A stretch of 64,000 bases of DNA from Ancylobacter pratisalsi. Lineage in GTDB: Bacteria; Pseudomonadota; Alphaproteobacteria; Rhizobiales; Xanthobacteraceae. How positions within the stretch are numbered: the first letter of the stretch is position 1; every line of letters begins with the position of its first letter. Positions 44,626 to 53,999 of the stretch are shown here, piece after piece. The notes under the pieces are model-generated. The model was not told where the DNA came from and made no database searches. It worked only from the letters and a program-made list of their open reading frames with translations. The stretch is from NCBI RefSeq assembly GCF_010669125.1, contig NZ_CP048630.1, positions 2,926,001-2,990,000 of the forward strand, written 5' to 3'. Position numbers and translations under genes: made by a program.

Positions 44626-47073
44626 ATGAGCGTGATGGGTCGTTTCGCAGAATGCTATACTACCACAAGGATAATAATTGCATTCGCGATGCTGCTGTTT
44701 GGAGGCTTATCCGATATTTATGCGTCATCATTGAACGCTAAAGGCCTTGCGTCTCAGACAAGTTATCCCATTGTGGTCGAAGGCAATCGTCGCGTGGACG
44801 CGGATACGATCCGCTCCTATTTCGCGACTCAGCCCGGTCAGTCGCTGACCCCGGCGAAGATCGACGAAGCCCTCAAGTCGCTCTATGCGACTGGGCTGTT
44901 TTCCGATGTCACGATCACGCATCGTGGCGGTCGTCTCGTTGTCTCCGTGCAGGAGAACGAGGTGATCAATCGCGTTGCCTTCGAAGGCAACCGCAAGATC
45001 AAGGACGACCAGCTCGCCAGCGAAGTTCAGTCGAAGGCGCGCTCTCCCTTCTCGAAGACCACGGTTCAGGCCGACACCCAGCGCATCATCGAGCTGTATC
45101 GCCGCTCGGGCCGCTATGACGTGCGCGTGGTTCCCAAGACCATCGATCGCGGCCAGGGTCGCGTGGACCTCGTCTTCGAGATCACCGAGGGCGACAAGCT
45201 TGGCGTCGCGGCGATCCGTTTCGTCGGCAACAAGGCGTATTCCGCCTACAAGCTGGAAGACGAGATTACCACGACCGAGAGCAACTGGCTGTCGTGGATC
45301 AAGAACACCGACGTCTATGACGTCGACCGCATCAACAACGACCAGGAGCTGCTGCGCCGGTTCTATCTGCGCAACGGTTATGCCGATTTCCGCATCGTGT
45401 CGGTGACCGCCGACCTCGATCGCGCCAAGGACGGCTTCATCCTGACCTACGTTCTCGACGAGGGCCCGCAGTACCGCGTGGGCACGGTCGATGTCGTCTC
45501 CGGCATCAAGGATGTCGACGCGAACCGTATTCGCTCGGCCCTGCGCGTCAGTCCCGGTCAGGTCTACAATGCCGAGCTGGTCGAGAAGTCGGTCGAGAAC
45601 GCGACCATCGAGGTGTCGAAGAGCGGCTACGCCTTCGCCCAGGTTCGTCCCCGCGGCGACCGCGATGTTCAGGCCCGCAAGGTCAATCTTGTCTTCGCGG
45701 TCGAAGAGGGGCCGCGCGTCTACATCGAGCGCATCGAGATCCGCGGCAACACCCGCACCCGCGACTGGGTTATCCGGCGCGAGTTCGACCTTGCCGAGGG
45801 CGATGCCTATAACCGTGTGCTGATCGATCGCGCCGAGCGTCGGCTGCGCAACCTTGGCTACTTCAAGGACGTGAAGATCACCAACGAGCCGGGCACCGCG
45901 CCCGACCGCGTGATCCTGGTCGTGCAGGTTGAGGATCAGCCGACCGGCGAGTTCTCGGTCTCGGGTGGTTACTCGACCTCGGACGGCTTTATCGCCGAGG
46001 TGGCGGTCTCGGAGAAGAACTTCCTCGGCCGCGGCCAGTATGTGCGCCTCGCCGGTTCACTCGGGGACGACACGCAGGGTGCCGATTTCAGCTTCACGGA
46101 GCCCTATTTCCTCGACTACCGCGTGGCTGCGGGCTTCGACCTCTACTGGAAGGAGACAGAAGCGACCAGTTCCAGCCCTTACGACACATCGACCGCCGGC
46201 GGCACGCTGCGCACCGCGCTTCCGCTGACCGACGAACTGACGCTCGGCCTGCGCTACAGCCTATTTCAGAAAGAGATTACGATCGACGACGAGACGATCG
46301 AGGACTACGGCACCCCGTCTTGGGCGTTGCTCGAGGTGAATAACGATCCCGCGATCACCTCGCTGGTCGGCTATACGCTCACCTACAATATGCTCGACAA
46401 CAATGCGCAGCCATCGAGCGGCTACCTGCTTGAGCTGAAGCAGGACTTTGCCGGCGTCGGCGGCGACGTGAACTACATCAAGTCGACCTTCGACTCGCGC
46501 TGGTACCTGCCGGTCCACGGCGACTTCGTGCTGATGCTGCGCGGCCAGGCCGGCAACATCACCTCCTGGGGCGGAGAGGACCTACGCATCCTCGATAACT
46601 TCTTCAAGGGTCCCGATATCGTGCGCGGCTTCGAGTCGAACGGCATCGGCCCGCGCGACCTAGCCTCTGGCGGCGACGACTCGGATCCGGATGCGCTGGG
46701 CGGCACGCTGTATTGGGGCACGACGGCGGAACTGCAGTTCCCGCTCAGCTTCCTGCCGAAAGAATTGAGCATGACGGCGGCGGTGTTCGCGGATGCCGGT
46801 TCACTGTGGGGCTATGAGGGCGGGACGACCTTCACAAATATATCCGGCTGGGAAGACAGCCTGACGAACTGCTCGGCGATCGCGGGCTCGAAGACGCAGG
46901 GCTATAACAATGTCTGCGTCGCGGACAGTGACTCGGTGCGCTCATCCGTCGGCGTCAGCCTGATCTGGAAATCCCCCTTCGGTCCGCTACGCTTCGACTA
47001 TGCCTGGGCGCTGACCAAGGAAGACTACGACCAGACCCAGGCTTTCCGCTTCAGCGGCGGATCTAAGTTCTAA
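44626..47073 (+). CDS. bamA: BamA outer-membrane protein assembly factor (solitary copy)
   Basis: 815 aa. N-terminal signal-like segment (about 15-33), five POTRA domains (about 45-370; IVVEGNRRVDADTIRSYF opens the first), then a 16-strand barrel with the signature PDIVRGFESNGIGPRDLA and a terminal Phe (FSGGSKF). BamA folds beta-barrel proteins into the outer membrane. Usual neighbours rseP, lpxD, fabZ and lpxA are absent, so this is probably a second copy. The first 45 codons and the promoter are AT-rich while the rest is GC-rich. Confidence 0.92.
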   Translation: MSVMGRFAECYTTTRIIIAFAMLLFGGLSDIYASSLNAKGLASQTSYPIVVEGNRRVDADTIRSYFATQPGQSLTPAKIDEALKSLYATGLFSDVTITHRGGRLVVSVQENEVINRVAFEGNRKIKDDQLASEVQSKARSPFSKTTVQADTQRIIELYRRSGRYDVRVVPKTIDRGQGRVDLVFEITEGDKLGVAAIRFVGNKAYSAYKLEDEITTTESNWLSWIKNTDVYDVDRINNDQELLRRFYLRNGYADFRIVSVTADLDRAKDGFILTYVLDEGPQYRVGTVDVVSGIKDVDANRIRSALRVSPGQVYNAELVEKSVENATIEVSKSGYAFAQVRPRGDRDVQARKVNLVFAVEEGPRVYIERIEIRGNTRTRDWVIRREFDLAEGDAYNRVLIDRAERRLRNLGYFKDVKITNEPGTAPDRVILVVQVEDQPTGEFSVSGGYSTSDGFIAEVAVSEKNFLGRGQYVRLAGSLGDDTQGADFSFTEPYFLDYRVAAGFDLYWKETEATSSSPYDTSTAGGTLRTALPLTDELTLGLRYSLFQKEITIDDETIEDYGTPSWALLEVNNDPAITSLVGYTLTYNMLDNNAQPSSGYLLELKQDFAGVGGDVNYIKSTFDSRWYLPVHGDFVLMLRGQAGNITSWGGEDLRILDNFFKGPDIVRGFESNGIGPRDLASGGDDSDPDALGGTLYWGTTAELQFPLSFLPKELSMTAAVFADAGSLWGYEGGTTFTNISGWEDSLTNCSAIAGSKTQGYNNVCVADSDSVRSSVGVSLIWKSPFGPLRFDYAWALTKEDYDQTQAFRFSGGSKF

Positions 47074-47240
47074 CCGATCATCGCGGCTCAAGGCCCTCGA
47101 ATGGCCGTTGTTGTACGGGCGCGCGTCAATAGCGAAACTTGTACATTCCGCCGGCAACGGTAAATTAGTGTAGTGGCTCTTCCTATGACGTGATTGCCGA
47201 GCTGCCCGTTTGTGCAAAAGGAAGCACTCCGCTGAGGGAA

Positions 47241-48272
47241 ATGGACGTCTCTGAGCTCAAAAACGGCTTGCCGCTGATAATCGGTGGGTTGCTTGGCTCG
47301 GCATTGGGTTTGCCTGCCCTTCCGTTCTATACGATTGGTGTCCTCGCACCCATCTTCGCGGAGGAATTTGGCTGGTCATTCAGGACCATCTTCGGCGGGT
47401 TGTCCTTGCTCGCGGGGTCCGTTCTCGTTGTCGGCCCGTTGTTCGCGACGTTCATCGACAGTTTTGGCGCGCGGCTGGTGGCTGCAGTCTCGCTGATAGG
47501 GTTGGGCCTGAGTTACATGACGCTCGCGGCGTCCAACGGCTCGATCGAGCGATACTATTTTTCGTGGACGGCTATCGCGATTTTCGGTCTGGGGGCCACG
47601 CCGGTTGTCTTCACACGGGTCATCAATGGTGCTTTCCGAGAGCGGCGGGGTCTCGCGCTCGGCATCGTCCTGTCGGGCGCTGGCCTCTTTGCATTCCTCG
47701 TGAAACCCCTGGCTTTCCTGCTGATCGGAGCTGTGGGATGGCGCGTCACCGTTCTGGTCGTCGGCGCCCTGCCCATCGTCTTTGCGTGTCCAGCCACCCT
47801 CTGGGGTTTTGCCAGGCTAAGAGGCAAGGATGACGGTGCAGAGCCAGTTTCACCTGATCCCTCGGATGGCATGACCGTCCGAGAGGCGTTTGGCTCACGA
47901 TATTTCTGGCTGCTCGCCATCGTCTTTGTACCGATGTCTCTCGCCGTGGCTGCGCCACTGCCCAATATCGAGAATATCCTGCGTTCGCTGCGCATGACCC
48001 CTGGCGACGTCGTCCAGCTTGCCTCGTTGGTAGGGATAGCGGCCGTGGCCGGGCGATTGATCGGTGGGGTATTGGTAGACCGCTTCTGGGCGCCAGCTGT
48101 CGGAACCGTCATTTTGACAATGGGCGCCGCCGCCTGCCTGATCTTTTCGCTTGAGGATGTGAGTTTTCCATTGGCCTTCGTGGCCATTATTTTGCTTGGC
48201 CTTACCTCCGGCATCGAGTTCGAGACGATGATCGCCACCTGCTCGGGAGTGTCCAGGCGTCGACGCTTCTAA
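47241..48272 (+). pseudogene. MFS transporter truncated at its C-terminus
   Basis: 343 aa from ATG 47241 (GAGGGAA upstream); the frame is open from 47190. Helices of a monocarboxylate-type MFS protein: FYTIGVLAPIFAEEFGWSFR in helix 1 region, TRVINGAFRERRGLALGIVL at mid. It runs normally to LLGLTSGIEFE (helix 10 region) and then ends in the unrelated basic tail VSRRRRF. Typical family members continue about 60-80 residues. The break lies at 48220-48250, where a hydrolase tail begins in another frame. Confidence 0.75.
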
Positions 48273-48469
48273 TCGTCGGCGCCGTCGGCCAAGAGGTTCC
48301 GACCGACGTTGGCCTTTTCATCCGCCAGAAAATAAGGAAGGCGCGCTTGATTGAACTGCCGGGCGTCGACCATTTTTCCTTTGCCACGCGCCCCGACCTC
48401 ATCAACGCGATCATCGACGACTTCCGGCTCGAACTTTCGACACCACGAGGCGGCCTTGCCAGGAGGTAA
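48251..48469 (+). pseudogene. C-terminal fragment of an alpha/beta hydrolase
   Basis: The frame from 48251 reads VQASTLLIVGAVGQEVPTDV, then ARLIELPGVDHFSFATRPDL and INAIIDDFR, the last strand and catalytic-His region (VDHFSF) of alpha/beta hydrolases, ending at TAA 48467-48469. Nucleophile and oxyanion parts are missing. It directly abuts the broken MFS gene. Confidence 0.75.
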
Positions 48470-48569
48470 GTCTTTCTGAACTCGGGACGCGAAATGCGCG
48501 CGAGGAAGCGAGCGCCCGGAGCGGGCGTGATCGGTTGCTCGGGAATGTTCCAGCAGGGGGTCGGGAGAA

Positions 48570-48948
48570 AGCCGTGTTTGGGCTCGCAGTGGCAATCACG
48601 ATCGTAAACGTGCCGGTAAAGCGCGGGATTCGCGATAGCCGGAGTGTTGGCGTCCGGTCTCGTCTATGGATCAGCTGAGCAGTTCGGAACGCCCGTCCTC
48701 GTATTCGCACTCTATGCCGCGGCACGTTCAGTTCCACTGGCGCTCGCGGTGATCATCGTTAGCGTCGTCGAGTATGGCCGGTATTTCTGGCACCTGGCGC
48801 GGTGGCGGCCTTTGTCCAGATCTGCGATGCGGGCATCGGGATGATCGGAGGAGATCTGGTAAAGATTGCCGGTCCGGCGGCAACGGCTTTTCTACAGCTC
48901 TGGGCTTGTCTGTTTCTGAGCGCGACCGTGCGCGCAAAGGCCTCCTAA
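48570..48948 (+). pseudogene. Broken small membrane protein
   Basis: Two overlapping frames read like one four-helix membrane protein interrupted by a shift near 48775: AIAGVLASGLVYGSAEQFGT and FALYAAARSVPLALAVIIVS in the first, AAFVQICDAGIGMIGGDLVK and GPAATAFLQLWACLFLSA in the second, with TAA at 48946-48948. Similar small proteins of unknown function are common in proteobacteria; family assignment is not certain. Confidence 0.4.
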
Positions 48949-49844
48949 GCTACACGATGAGATTTCGCACGAGCTCGCGTCTTGAGCGTGCTGAGTTCAT
49001 CCAAGTGCTTCTTCATGAACTCCGCTGCCGCGTGACGCCTGTCTGCGAGCAGCAGATCGAGAAGCTCGATATGCTCCATGCAGCGCCGGCGGGCGCTGTC
49101 CCTGTCGAGCATCTGGCGATAATCGATTAGGCGACGGAGCCGGTCGATACGTTTCAGCGCGTCGATGAAGAAGCTGTTCCGGCTGCACTCGATGATGGCC
49201 TCGTGGAGACCGCTGTTCAGTTCAAACAGCCGAGCGTCGGATACCGCGTATATGCCGCCATCGATGAGCCACTTCTGCTGCTCTCGACACCTCTCCAGAG
49301 CGGGCCGGTTGAGCATGAAGCTCGGTTCCATGATGGCGGCAGGCTCGATCAGCAGACGGAACCGGTAGCTGTCCTCATAGGCCTGAAGCGATGTGAGCAC
49401 CGGCAGGAAGGCCCATCCATTGCCCGGCAGCCGCTCGATCCATCCCTCGTTCGTCATCCTGCGCAGGATATGGGTCAGCCGGCCGCGTGTGAGTTTGTAG
49501 CGACGCAGAAGCTCGTTCTCGGTGATCCGCTCGGGTAGCCGCCCCGAAACGCGATCATCGGCGATGTCTAGATAGATCTGTTCATCTTCATAGCTCGACG
49601 CGGACTCTAACGCCTGAATCTTCTCCCCATCTGTCTTGGCGATGATGAAGCCGCCGCGGTCCCCCTGCCGGACGATGCCCGATGCCTCCAGCACCTTGAG
49701 TGCATTGCGCACCGGCGACCGGGACACCCGAAACATCTCGGCCAGCCGCCGTTCAGCGAGCCGCTCGCCCTCGCTCAGGCGCTCGGCGTGAATGTGCTCA
49801 ACGATCTGGGCGACCAGCTGATTGATAAGTGGGGTCGTCTGCAT
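48945..49844 (-). CDS. GntR-family regulator with two winged helices and an FCD domain
   Basis: 299 aa from ATG 49844 (ATG 49886 adds 14 residues). First wHTH about 1-65: RLAERRLAEMFRVSRSPVRN. A second wHTH about 90-150: ITENELLRRYKLTRGRLTHI, ILRRMTNEGWIERLPGNGWA. An all-helical FCD effector domain follows, with RLLIEPAAIMEPSF and LRRLIDYRQMLDRD. Most FadR/GntR proteins have one wHTH. Divergent from the catabolic operon starting at 50004, so the likely regulator; the ligand may be an organic acid. Confidence 0.85.
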   Translation of the reverse strand: MQTTPLINQLVAQIVEHIHAERLSEGERLAERRLAEMFRVSRSPVRNALKVLEASGIVRQGDRGGFIIAKTDGEKIQALESASSYEDEQIYLDIADDRVSGRLPERITENELLRRYKLTRGRLTHILRRMTNEGWIERLPGNGWAFLPVLTSLQAYEDSYRFRLLIEPAAIMEPSFMLNRPALERCREQQKWLIDGGIYAVSDARLFELNSGLHEAIIECSRNSFFIDALKRIDRLRRLIDYRQMLDRDSARRRCMEHIELLDLLLADRRHAAAEFMKKHLDELSTLKTRARAKSHRVA

Positions 49845-49903
49845 GCTCGGAATCCAAGGGGCACCCCCCTTTTGCCACACGGACATCCGTATACCAAATC
49901 ACG

Positions 49904-49931
49904 TTGGTCTTTTGCCATTGCAAAGTACCAA
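49904..49931. promoter_or_regulatory. Imperfect inverted repeat in GntR/catabolic-operon promoter
   Basis: TTGGTCTTTTGC (49904-49915), spacer CATT, GCAAAGTACCAA (49920-49931); 10 of 12 arm positions pair. Another half-site-like ATACCAAA lies at 49891-49898. TTGGT/ACCAA halves resemble GntR/FCD operators. Likely site for the divergent regulator. Confidence 0.55.
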
Positions 49932-50003
49932 ACATGCTCCTATAAGGCATTTCACAACGATAAAAGACCACGCGGCAACGTCCGCGATCTGGGAGCGGCT
50001 CAA

Positions 50004-51089
50004 GTGCGAATCCTTGTTCTTCCAGGCGATGGAATTGGCCCGGAAATCACCGAGGCCACGCTGCGAGCGCTCGACGCGCTCAGCGCTCGCCTCGATCTCA
50101 AGTTCGATTTCGAGGAGGGGGCCATTGGCCTCAAGGCGCTGGCCGAGCGCGGCACAACCCTGCCGCTCGAAGTCATCGAGCGAGTGCCGGGGGTAGATGG
50201 CGTGATCCTCGGCCCCGTGTCGCACTACGAGTACCCGTCGCGACGGGAAGGCGGCATCAACCCTTCCGGCGAACTGCGCACCAACTTCGAGCTGTTCGCG
50301 AATATCCGCCCCTGCCGCTCGCTCAGCGATCTCAGCATCCTACGCCAGCCGATGGACCTCAACATCGTGCGGGAGAACACCGAGGGCTTCTACTCCGACC
50401 GCAATATGGTCGCCGGCACCGGGGAGTTCATGCCGGACGAGAGCATGGCGCTCTCGGTGCGCAAGATCACCGCCAGAGCTTCCGAGCAGGTGGCGCGCGC
50501 CGCATTCGACCTCGCCCGCGGGCGGCGAAAGAAGGTGACAGCGGTTCACAATGCGAATGTGCTGAAGCTCTCCGATGGCCTGTTTCTGAGAGAGGTGCGC
50601 AAGGTCGCTGCCGACTATCCGGACGTTGTGTTGGAAGAGTTGATCGTCGATGCGACCGCCGCCCACCTGATCCGCACGCCGGACCGCTTCGACGTCATCG
50701 TCACCACTAATATGTTCGGCGACATCCTCTCGGGTGAGGCGTCCGAGCTTTGCGGCAGCCTTGGTCTTGGCGGCTCCATCAGTGTCGGCGACGGCATCTG
50801 CGTGGCCCAAGCGCAGTATGGCTCCGCCCCCGATATCGCCGGGCGCAACGTCGCGAATCCGACGTCACTGATGTTCTCCGCGGCCATGCCGCTGGACTGG
50901 CGTGGGCGCCGCGACGGCAACAAGGCGCTGATCGAGGCCGCTGCCGTGCTTGAAAAGGCGATAGGCAAAGTTCTGGGCAACCCGGCGACGCGCACCGCTG
51001 ATCTTGGCGGCTCACTCTCCACAGATGCCCTCACCGACGCTGCGTGTGCTGCCGTTACCCACTCGTCCGCCGCTGGACAGGCGGCCTGA
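50004..51089 (+). CDS. Isocitrate/isopropylmalate-type dehydrogenase (tartrate/malate-like)
   Basis: 361 aa from GTG 50004 (GGGAG upstream). Beta-decarboxylating dehydrogenase fold: RILVLPGDGIGPEITEATLR, substrate loop LNIVRENTEGFYSDRN, Lys in VTAVHNANVLKLSDGLF, metal-site Asp residues in VDATAAHLIR and TNMFGDILSGEASELCG. The family oxidises 2-hydroxy acids with NAD(P) (isopropylmalate, tartrate, D-malate). Its place first in a TctABC operon favours a catabolic hydroxy-acid role over leucine synthesis. Confidence 0.85.
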   Translation: MRILVLPGDGIGPEITEATLRALDALSARLDLKFDFEEGAIGLKALAERGTTLPLEVIERVPGVDGVILGPVSHYEYPSRREGGINPSGELRTNFELFANIRPCRSLSDLSILRQPMDLNIVRENTEGFYSDRNMVAGTGEFMPDESMALSVRKITARASEQVARAAFDLARGRRKKVTAVHNANVLKLSDGLFLREVRKVAADYPDVVLEELIVDATAAHLIRTPDRFDVIVTTNMFGDILSGEASELCGSLGLGGSISVGDGICVAQAQYGSAPDIAGRNVANPTSLMFSAAMPLDWRGRRDGNKALIEAAAVLEKAIGKVLGNPATRTADLGGSLSTDALTDAACAAVTHSSAAGQAA

Positions 51090-51118
51090 GTTCCAACGCT
51101 CAACCGAACGGTTCCGAG

Positions 51119-52495
51119 ATGCTCGTATCCATCAACCCCGCCGATGGCGCCGAACTGGCGCGTTATCCGCTCCACAGCGCGCAGGATGTGGAAGACGCGC
51201 TAGCCGATGCCGTGACCGCACAGGCGGCATGGCGGCAGGTCCCCATTCTCGAACGCGTCGGCTTGCTGCGCCGCATGGCGAGCGTGCTGCGCGCGAACAA
51301 GTCCGCCTACGCCCGCATGATCACGCAGGAGATGGGCAAGCCGCTGGTCGAGGCAGAGGGCGAGATCGAGAAGTGCGCGTGGAATTGCGACTTCTATGCA
51401 GACGAGGCGCCGGTTTTCCTCGCTGATGAGATCATCGCCTCGTCCGCATCCCATAGCGCCGTCGTGTTCGACCCGCTCGGCGTCGTGCTCGCCATCATGC
51501 CGTGGAACTACCCGTTCTGGCAGTTCTTCCGTTTTGCCGCGCCTGCCTTTGCTGCGGGAAATGGGGCGATCCTCAAGCACGCCAACAATGTGCCGCGCTG
51601 CGCACTGGCGATTGAGGACGTCATGCGCGAAGCAGGGTGCCCCGAGGGGTTGTTCCGCACGCTGCTCATCGAGCCGAGTTCCGTCGCCGGGCTGATCGCC
51701 GACGACCGGATCGCGGCTGTCACGCTGACCGGCTCGACCGAGGTTGGCGCGATCGTCGCGGCGCAGGCCGGCAAGGCGCTCAAGAAGCAGGTGCTGGAGC
51801 TCGGCGGCTCCGATCCCTTCATCGTGCTGGCCGATGCGGACGTGGAGGCCGCCGCCGCCACGGCGGTGAAGGCACGCTATGTGAACGTCGGGCAGAGCTG
51901 CGTGAACGCCAAGCGTTTCATCGTCGACAATGCGGTGGCGGACAGCTTCGTCGAGGCCTTCTGCCGCCATGCCGCTGCCCTCAGGATGGGGGACCCGCTC
52001 CAGCAGGGCGTGTCCATCGGGCCCATGGCGCGCGCCAATCTACGCGCCACGCTCCACGATCAGGTGGAACGCAGCATCGCGGCCGGCGCGATCCTGAAGA
52101 TGGGAGGCCAGATCATCGATGGGGCCGGTTTCTTCTATCCCGCAACCGTGCTCGACAATGTCACGCCGGAGATGGCGGCTTTCCGTGAGGAGACCTTTGG
52201 GCCGGTCGCCGCCATCATCCGCGTCGACGGTGCTGATGAGGCGATCCGCTTCGCCAACGACACCGAGTTCGGCCTCGGCGCGGCGCTTTGGACCGGGGAT
52301 GTCGAGCAGGCGCAGCATCTCGCACGACGTATCGATGCAGGCGCGGTTTTCATCAACGGCATGGTCGCGTCCGATCCCCGTCTGCCCTTCGGCGGTATCA
52401 AGCGGTCCGGCTATGGCCGGGAACTCGGCTCCTACGGCATCCGCGAATTCGTGAACCTCAAGACCCTCTGGGTCGGCCCCTTAAAGGCAGCCTGA
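51119..52495 (+). CDS. NAD(P)-dependent aldehyde dehydrogenase (succinate-semialdehyde type)
   Basis: 458 aa, the short form typical of Sad/YneI-like enzymes. MPWNYPFWQFFRFAAPAFAA, TGSTEVG cofactor loop, catalytic Glu in LELGGSDPFIV, catalytic Cys in YVNVGQSCVNAKRF, and PFGGIKRSGYGRELG near the end. Oxidises an aldehyde intermediate to the acid. 29 bases after the previous gene and one base before the cupin start codon. Confidence 0.9.
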   Translation: MLVSINPADGAELARYPLHSAQDVEDALADAVTAQAAWRQVPILERVGLLRRMASVLRANKSAYARMITQEMGKPLVEAEGEIEKCAWNCDFYADEAPVFLADEIIASSASHSAVVFDPLGVVLAIMPWNYPFWQFFRFAAPAFAAGNGAILKHANNVPRCALAIEDVMREAGCPEGLFRTLLIEPSSVAGLIADDRIAAVTLTGSTEVGAIVAAQAGKALKKQVLELGGSDPFIVLADADVEAAAATAVKARYVNVGQSCVNAKRFIVDNAVADSFVEAFCRHAAALRMGDPLQQGVSIGPMARANLRATLHDQVERSIAAGAILKMGGQIIDGAGFFYPATVLDNVTPEMAAFREETFGPVAAIIRVDGADEAIRFANDTEFGLGAALWTGDVEQAQHLARRIDAGAVFINGMVASDPRLPFGGIKRSGYGRELGSYGIREFVNLKTLWVGPLKAA

Positions 52496-52496
52496 A

Positions 52497-52913
52497 ATGC
52501 CCAATATCCATCCGGCCGGCGCGGTGCTGCGCCCCTCCGAAATCAAGCCGCGCGAGCGTGGCGGCGGCGCGCGCACCGTGCCGCTCGTCACCCGCCGCAT
52601 CGGTTCGACCAGCCTGATCAACGGCATCACCGCCTTTGAGGGCGGCGCGTCGATCCCGATCCACACCCATAATTGCGAGGAAAGCGTGATGGTGCTGGAG
52701 GGGCATGCCATCGCGACCCTCGACGGTGTCGAGCACCACCTCGGTCCACAGGAGACCACGTGGATCGCGGCGAACGTGCCGCACAACTTCCGCAACGCGT
52801 CGGCGACCGAGCCGATGAAGATCTTCTGGACCTACGCGTCCGTCGACGCCACCCGCACCATCGTCGCCACGGGCGACACCCGCACCATTGATGCAGAACA
52901 CGACGCCAAATAG
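52497..52913 (+). CDS. Cupin-domain protein
   Basis: 138 aa, single cupin barrel. Motif 1 GGASIPIHTHNCEESVMVLE supplies His, His and Glu metal ligands; motif 2 includes the His of ANVPHNFRN. Could be a small isomerase, decarboxylase or sensor. Placement between the aldehyde dehydrogenase and the transporter suggests a role on a pathway intermediate. Confidence 0.82.
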   Translation: MPNIHPAGAVLRPSEIKPRERGGGARTVPLVTRRIGSTSLINGITAFEGGASIPIHTHNCEESVMVLEGHAIATLDGVEHHLGPQETTWIAANVPHNFRNASATEPMKIFWTYASVDATRTIVATGDTRTIDAEHDAK

Positions 52914-53002
52914 GCGCGAGTGACCGGAGGTCCGCCTGACGGAGCTCCCAAGAGAAGAAAAGACGCCAATTCAAATAATCACATACCCCCAGGGAGGGAA
53001 TA

Positions 53003-53980
53003 ATGATCACTATGGATCGCCGCCAGTTCTCCTTTCTCACGACCGCAGCCGTCGCATCGCTGACGGTAGGCGCTTCGCCGCTGCTGGCGGAGGAGGTGAA
53101 GGGGCTTGAACTCCTCGCCCCCAGTGCTCCGGGCAGCGGTTATGACCAGCTCGCGCGCAGCATACAGATCGTGCTTCAGGAAAAGAAACTTGCCTCAGGC
53201 GTTCAGGTCCAGAACGTCGCCGGCGGCGGCGGCACGGTAGGTCTGTCGCAGTTCATCACCAGTCGCAAGCGGGCACCGAGCATTCTGGTGTTCGGTTTTG
53301 CGCTCGTCGGCGGCATCATCACCACCAAATCGGCGGTGACGCTGAACGAGGTCGTACCGCTCGCCCGGCTGATGGGCGAGGCGAACGTCATCGTCGTTCC
53401 CGCGAGTTCAGACATCAAGACGATGGCCGATCTTGTGGCCAAGCTGAAGGCCAATCCGCAGGCGGTGTCGTGGGCGGGCGGTTCTATCGGTGGCATTGAC
53501 CATGTGATGGTCGGCCTGATCGCCAAAGCCGTGGGCGTCGATCCGACCAAGGTCAACTATGTCGTGCATGCCGGCGGCGGCGAAGTGCTCGCCTCCACGC
53601 TTGGCGGCCATGCCACGGTCGGCATCAGCGGCTTCGAGGAATTCCGCAGCCAGATCGAGGCCGGCAAGCTCCGCGCGCTGGCGATCTCGTCGAGCGAGCG
53701 CATGCCAGGCGTGAAAGTGCCCACGCTGAAAGAGGGCGACGTCGATCTCGCCATCATGAACTGGCGCGGCCTTGCCGTTCATGCCTGGACTTCGGAGGAG
53801 GAGAAGAAGGCGCTCGCCGAGATGATCGCGGCAATGGTCAAGACCGAGGAATGGAAGGCGGTGCTGCAGAAGCGCGGCTGGGTCGACACCTATCTCCCCC
53901 CTGCCGAGTTCACGAGCTTCCTGAAGCAGGAACAGGTTCGCGTGGCGACGGCGCTCAAAGACGTCGGCCTGACCCAGTAG
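53003..53980 (+). CDS. tctC: Tripartite tricarboxylate transporter substrate-binding protein (TctC/Bug)
   Basis: 325 aa. Export signal with Tat-like DRRQFSFL, cleavage near SPLLAEE. Bug fold: LLAPSAPGSGYDQLARSIQI with the ligand-loop region, VQNVAGGGGTVGLSQF, VSWAGGSIGGIDHVMVGLIA. Periplasmic receptor for carboxylates, feeding TctAB. AGGGAGG at 52991-52997 is a strong ribosome site. The substrate is inferred to be the hydroxy- or sugar acid degraded by the neighbours. Confidence 0.9.
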   Translation: MITMDRRQFSFLTTAAVASLTVGASPLLAEEVKGLELLAPSAPGSGYDQLARSIQIVLQEKKLASGVQVQNVAGGGGTVGLSQFITSRKRAPSILVFGFALVGGIITTKSAVTLNEVVPLARLMGEANVIVVPASSDIKTMADLVAKLKANPQAVSWAGGSIGGIDHVMVGLIAKAVGVDPTKVNYVVHAGGGEVLASTLGGHATVGISGFEEFRSQIEAGKLRALAISSSERMPGVKVPTLKEGDVDLAIMNWRGLAVHAWTSEEEKKALAEMIAAMVKTEEWKAVLQKRGWVDTYLPPAEFTSFLKQEQVRVATALKDVGLTQ

Positions 53981-53999
53981 TCGATCTGGAGAACCGGCG

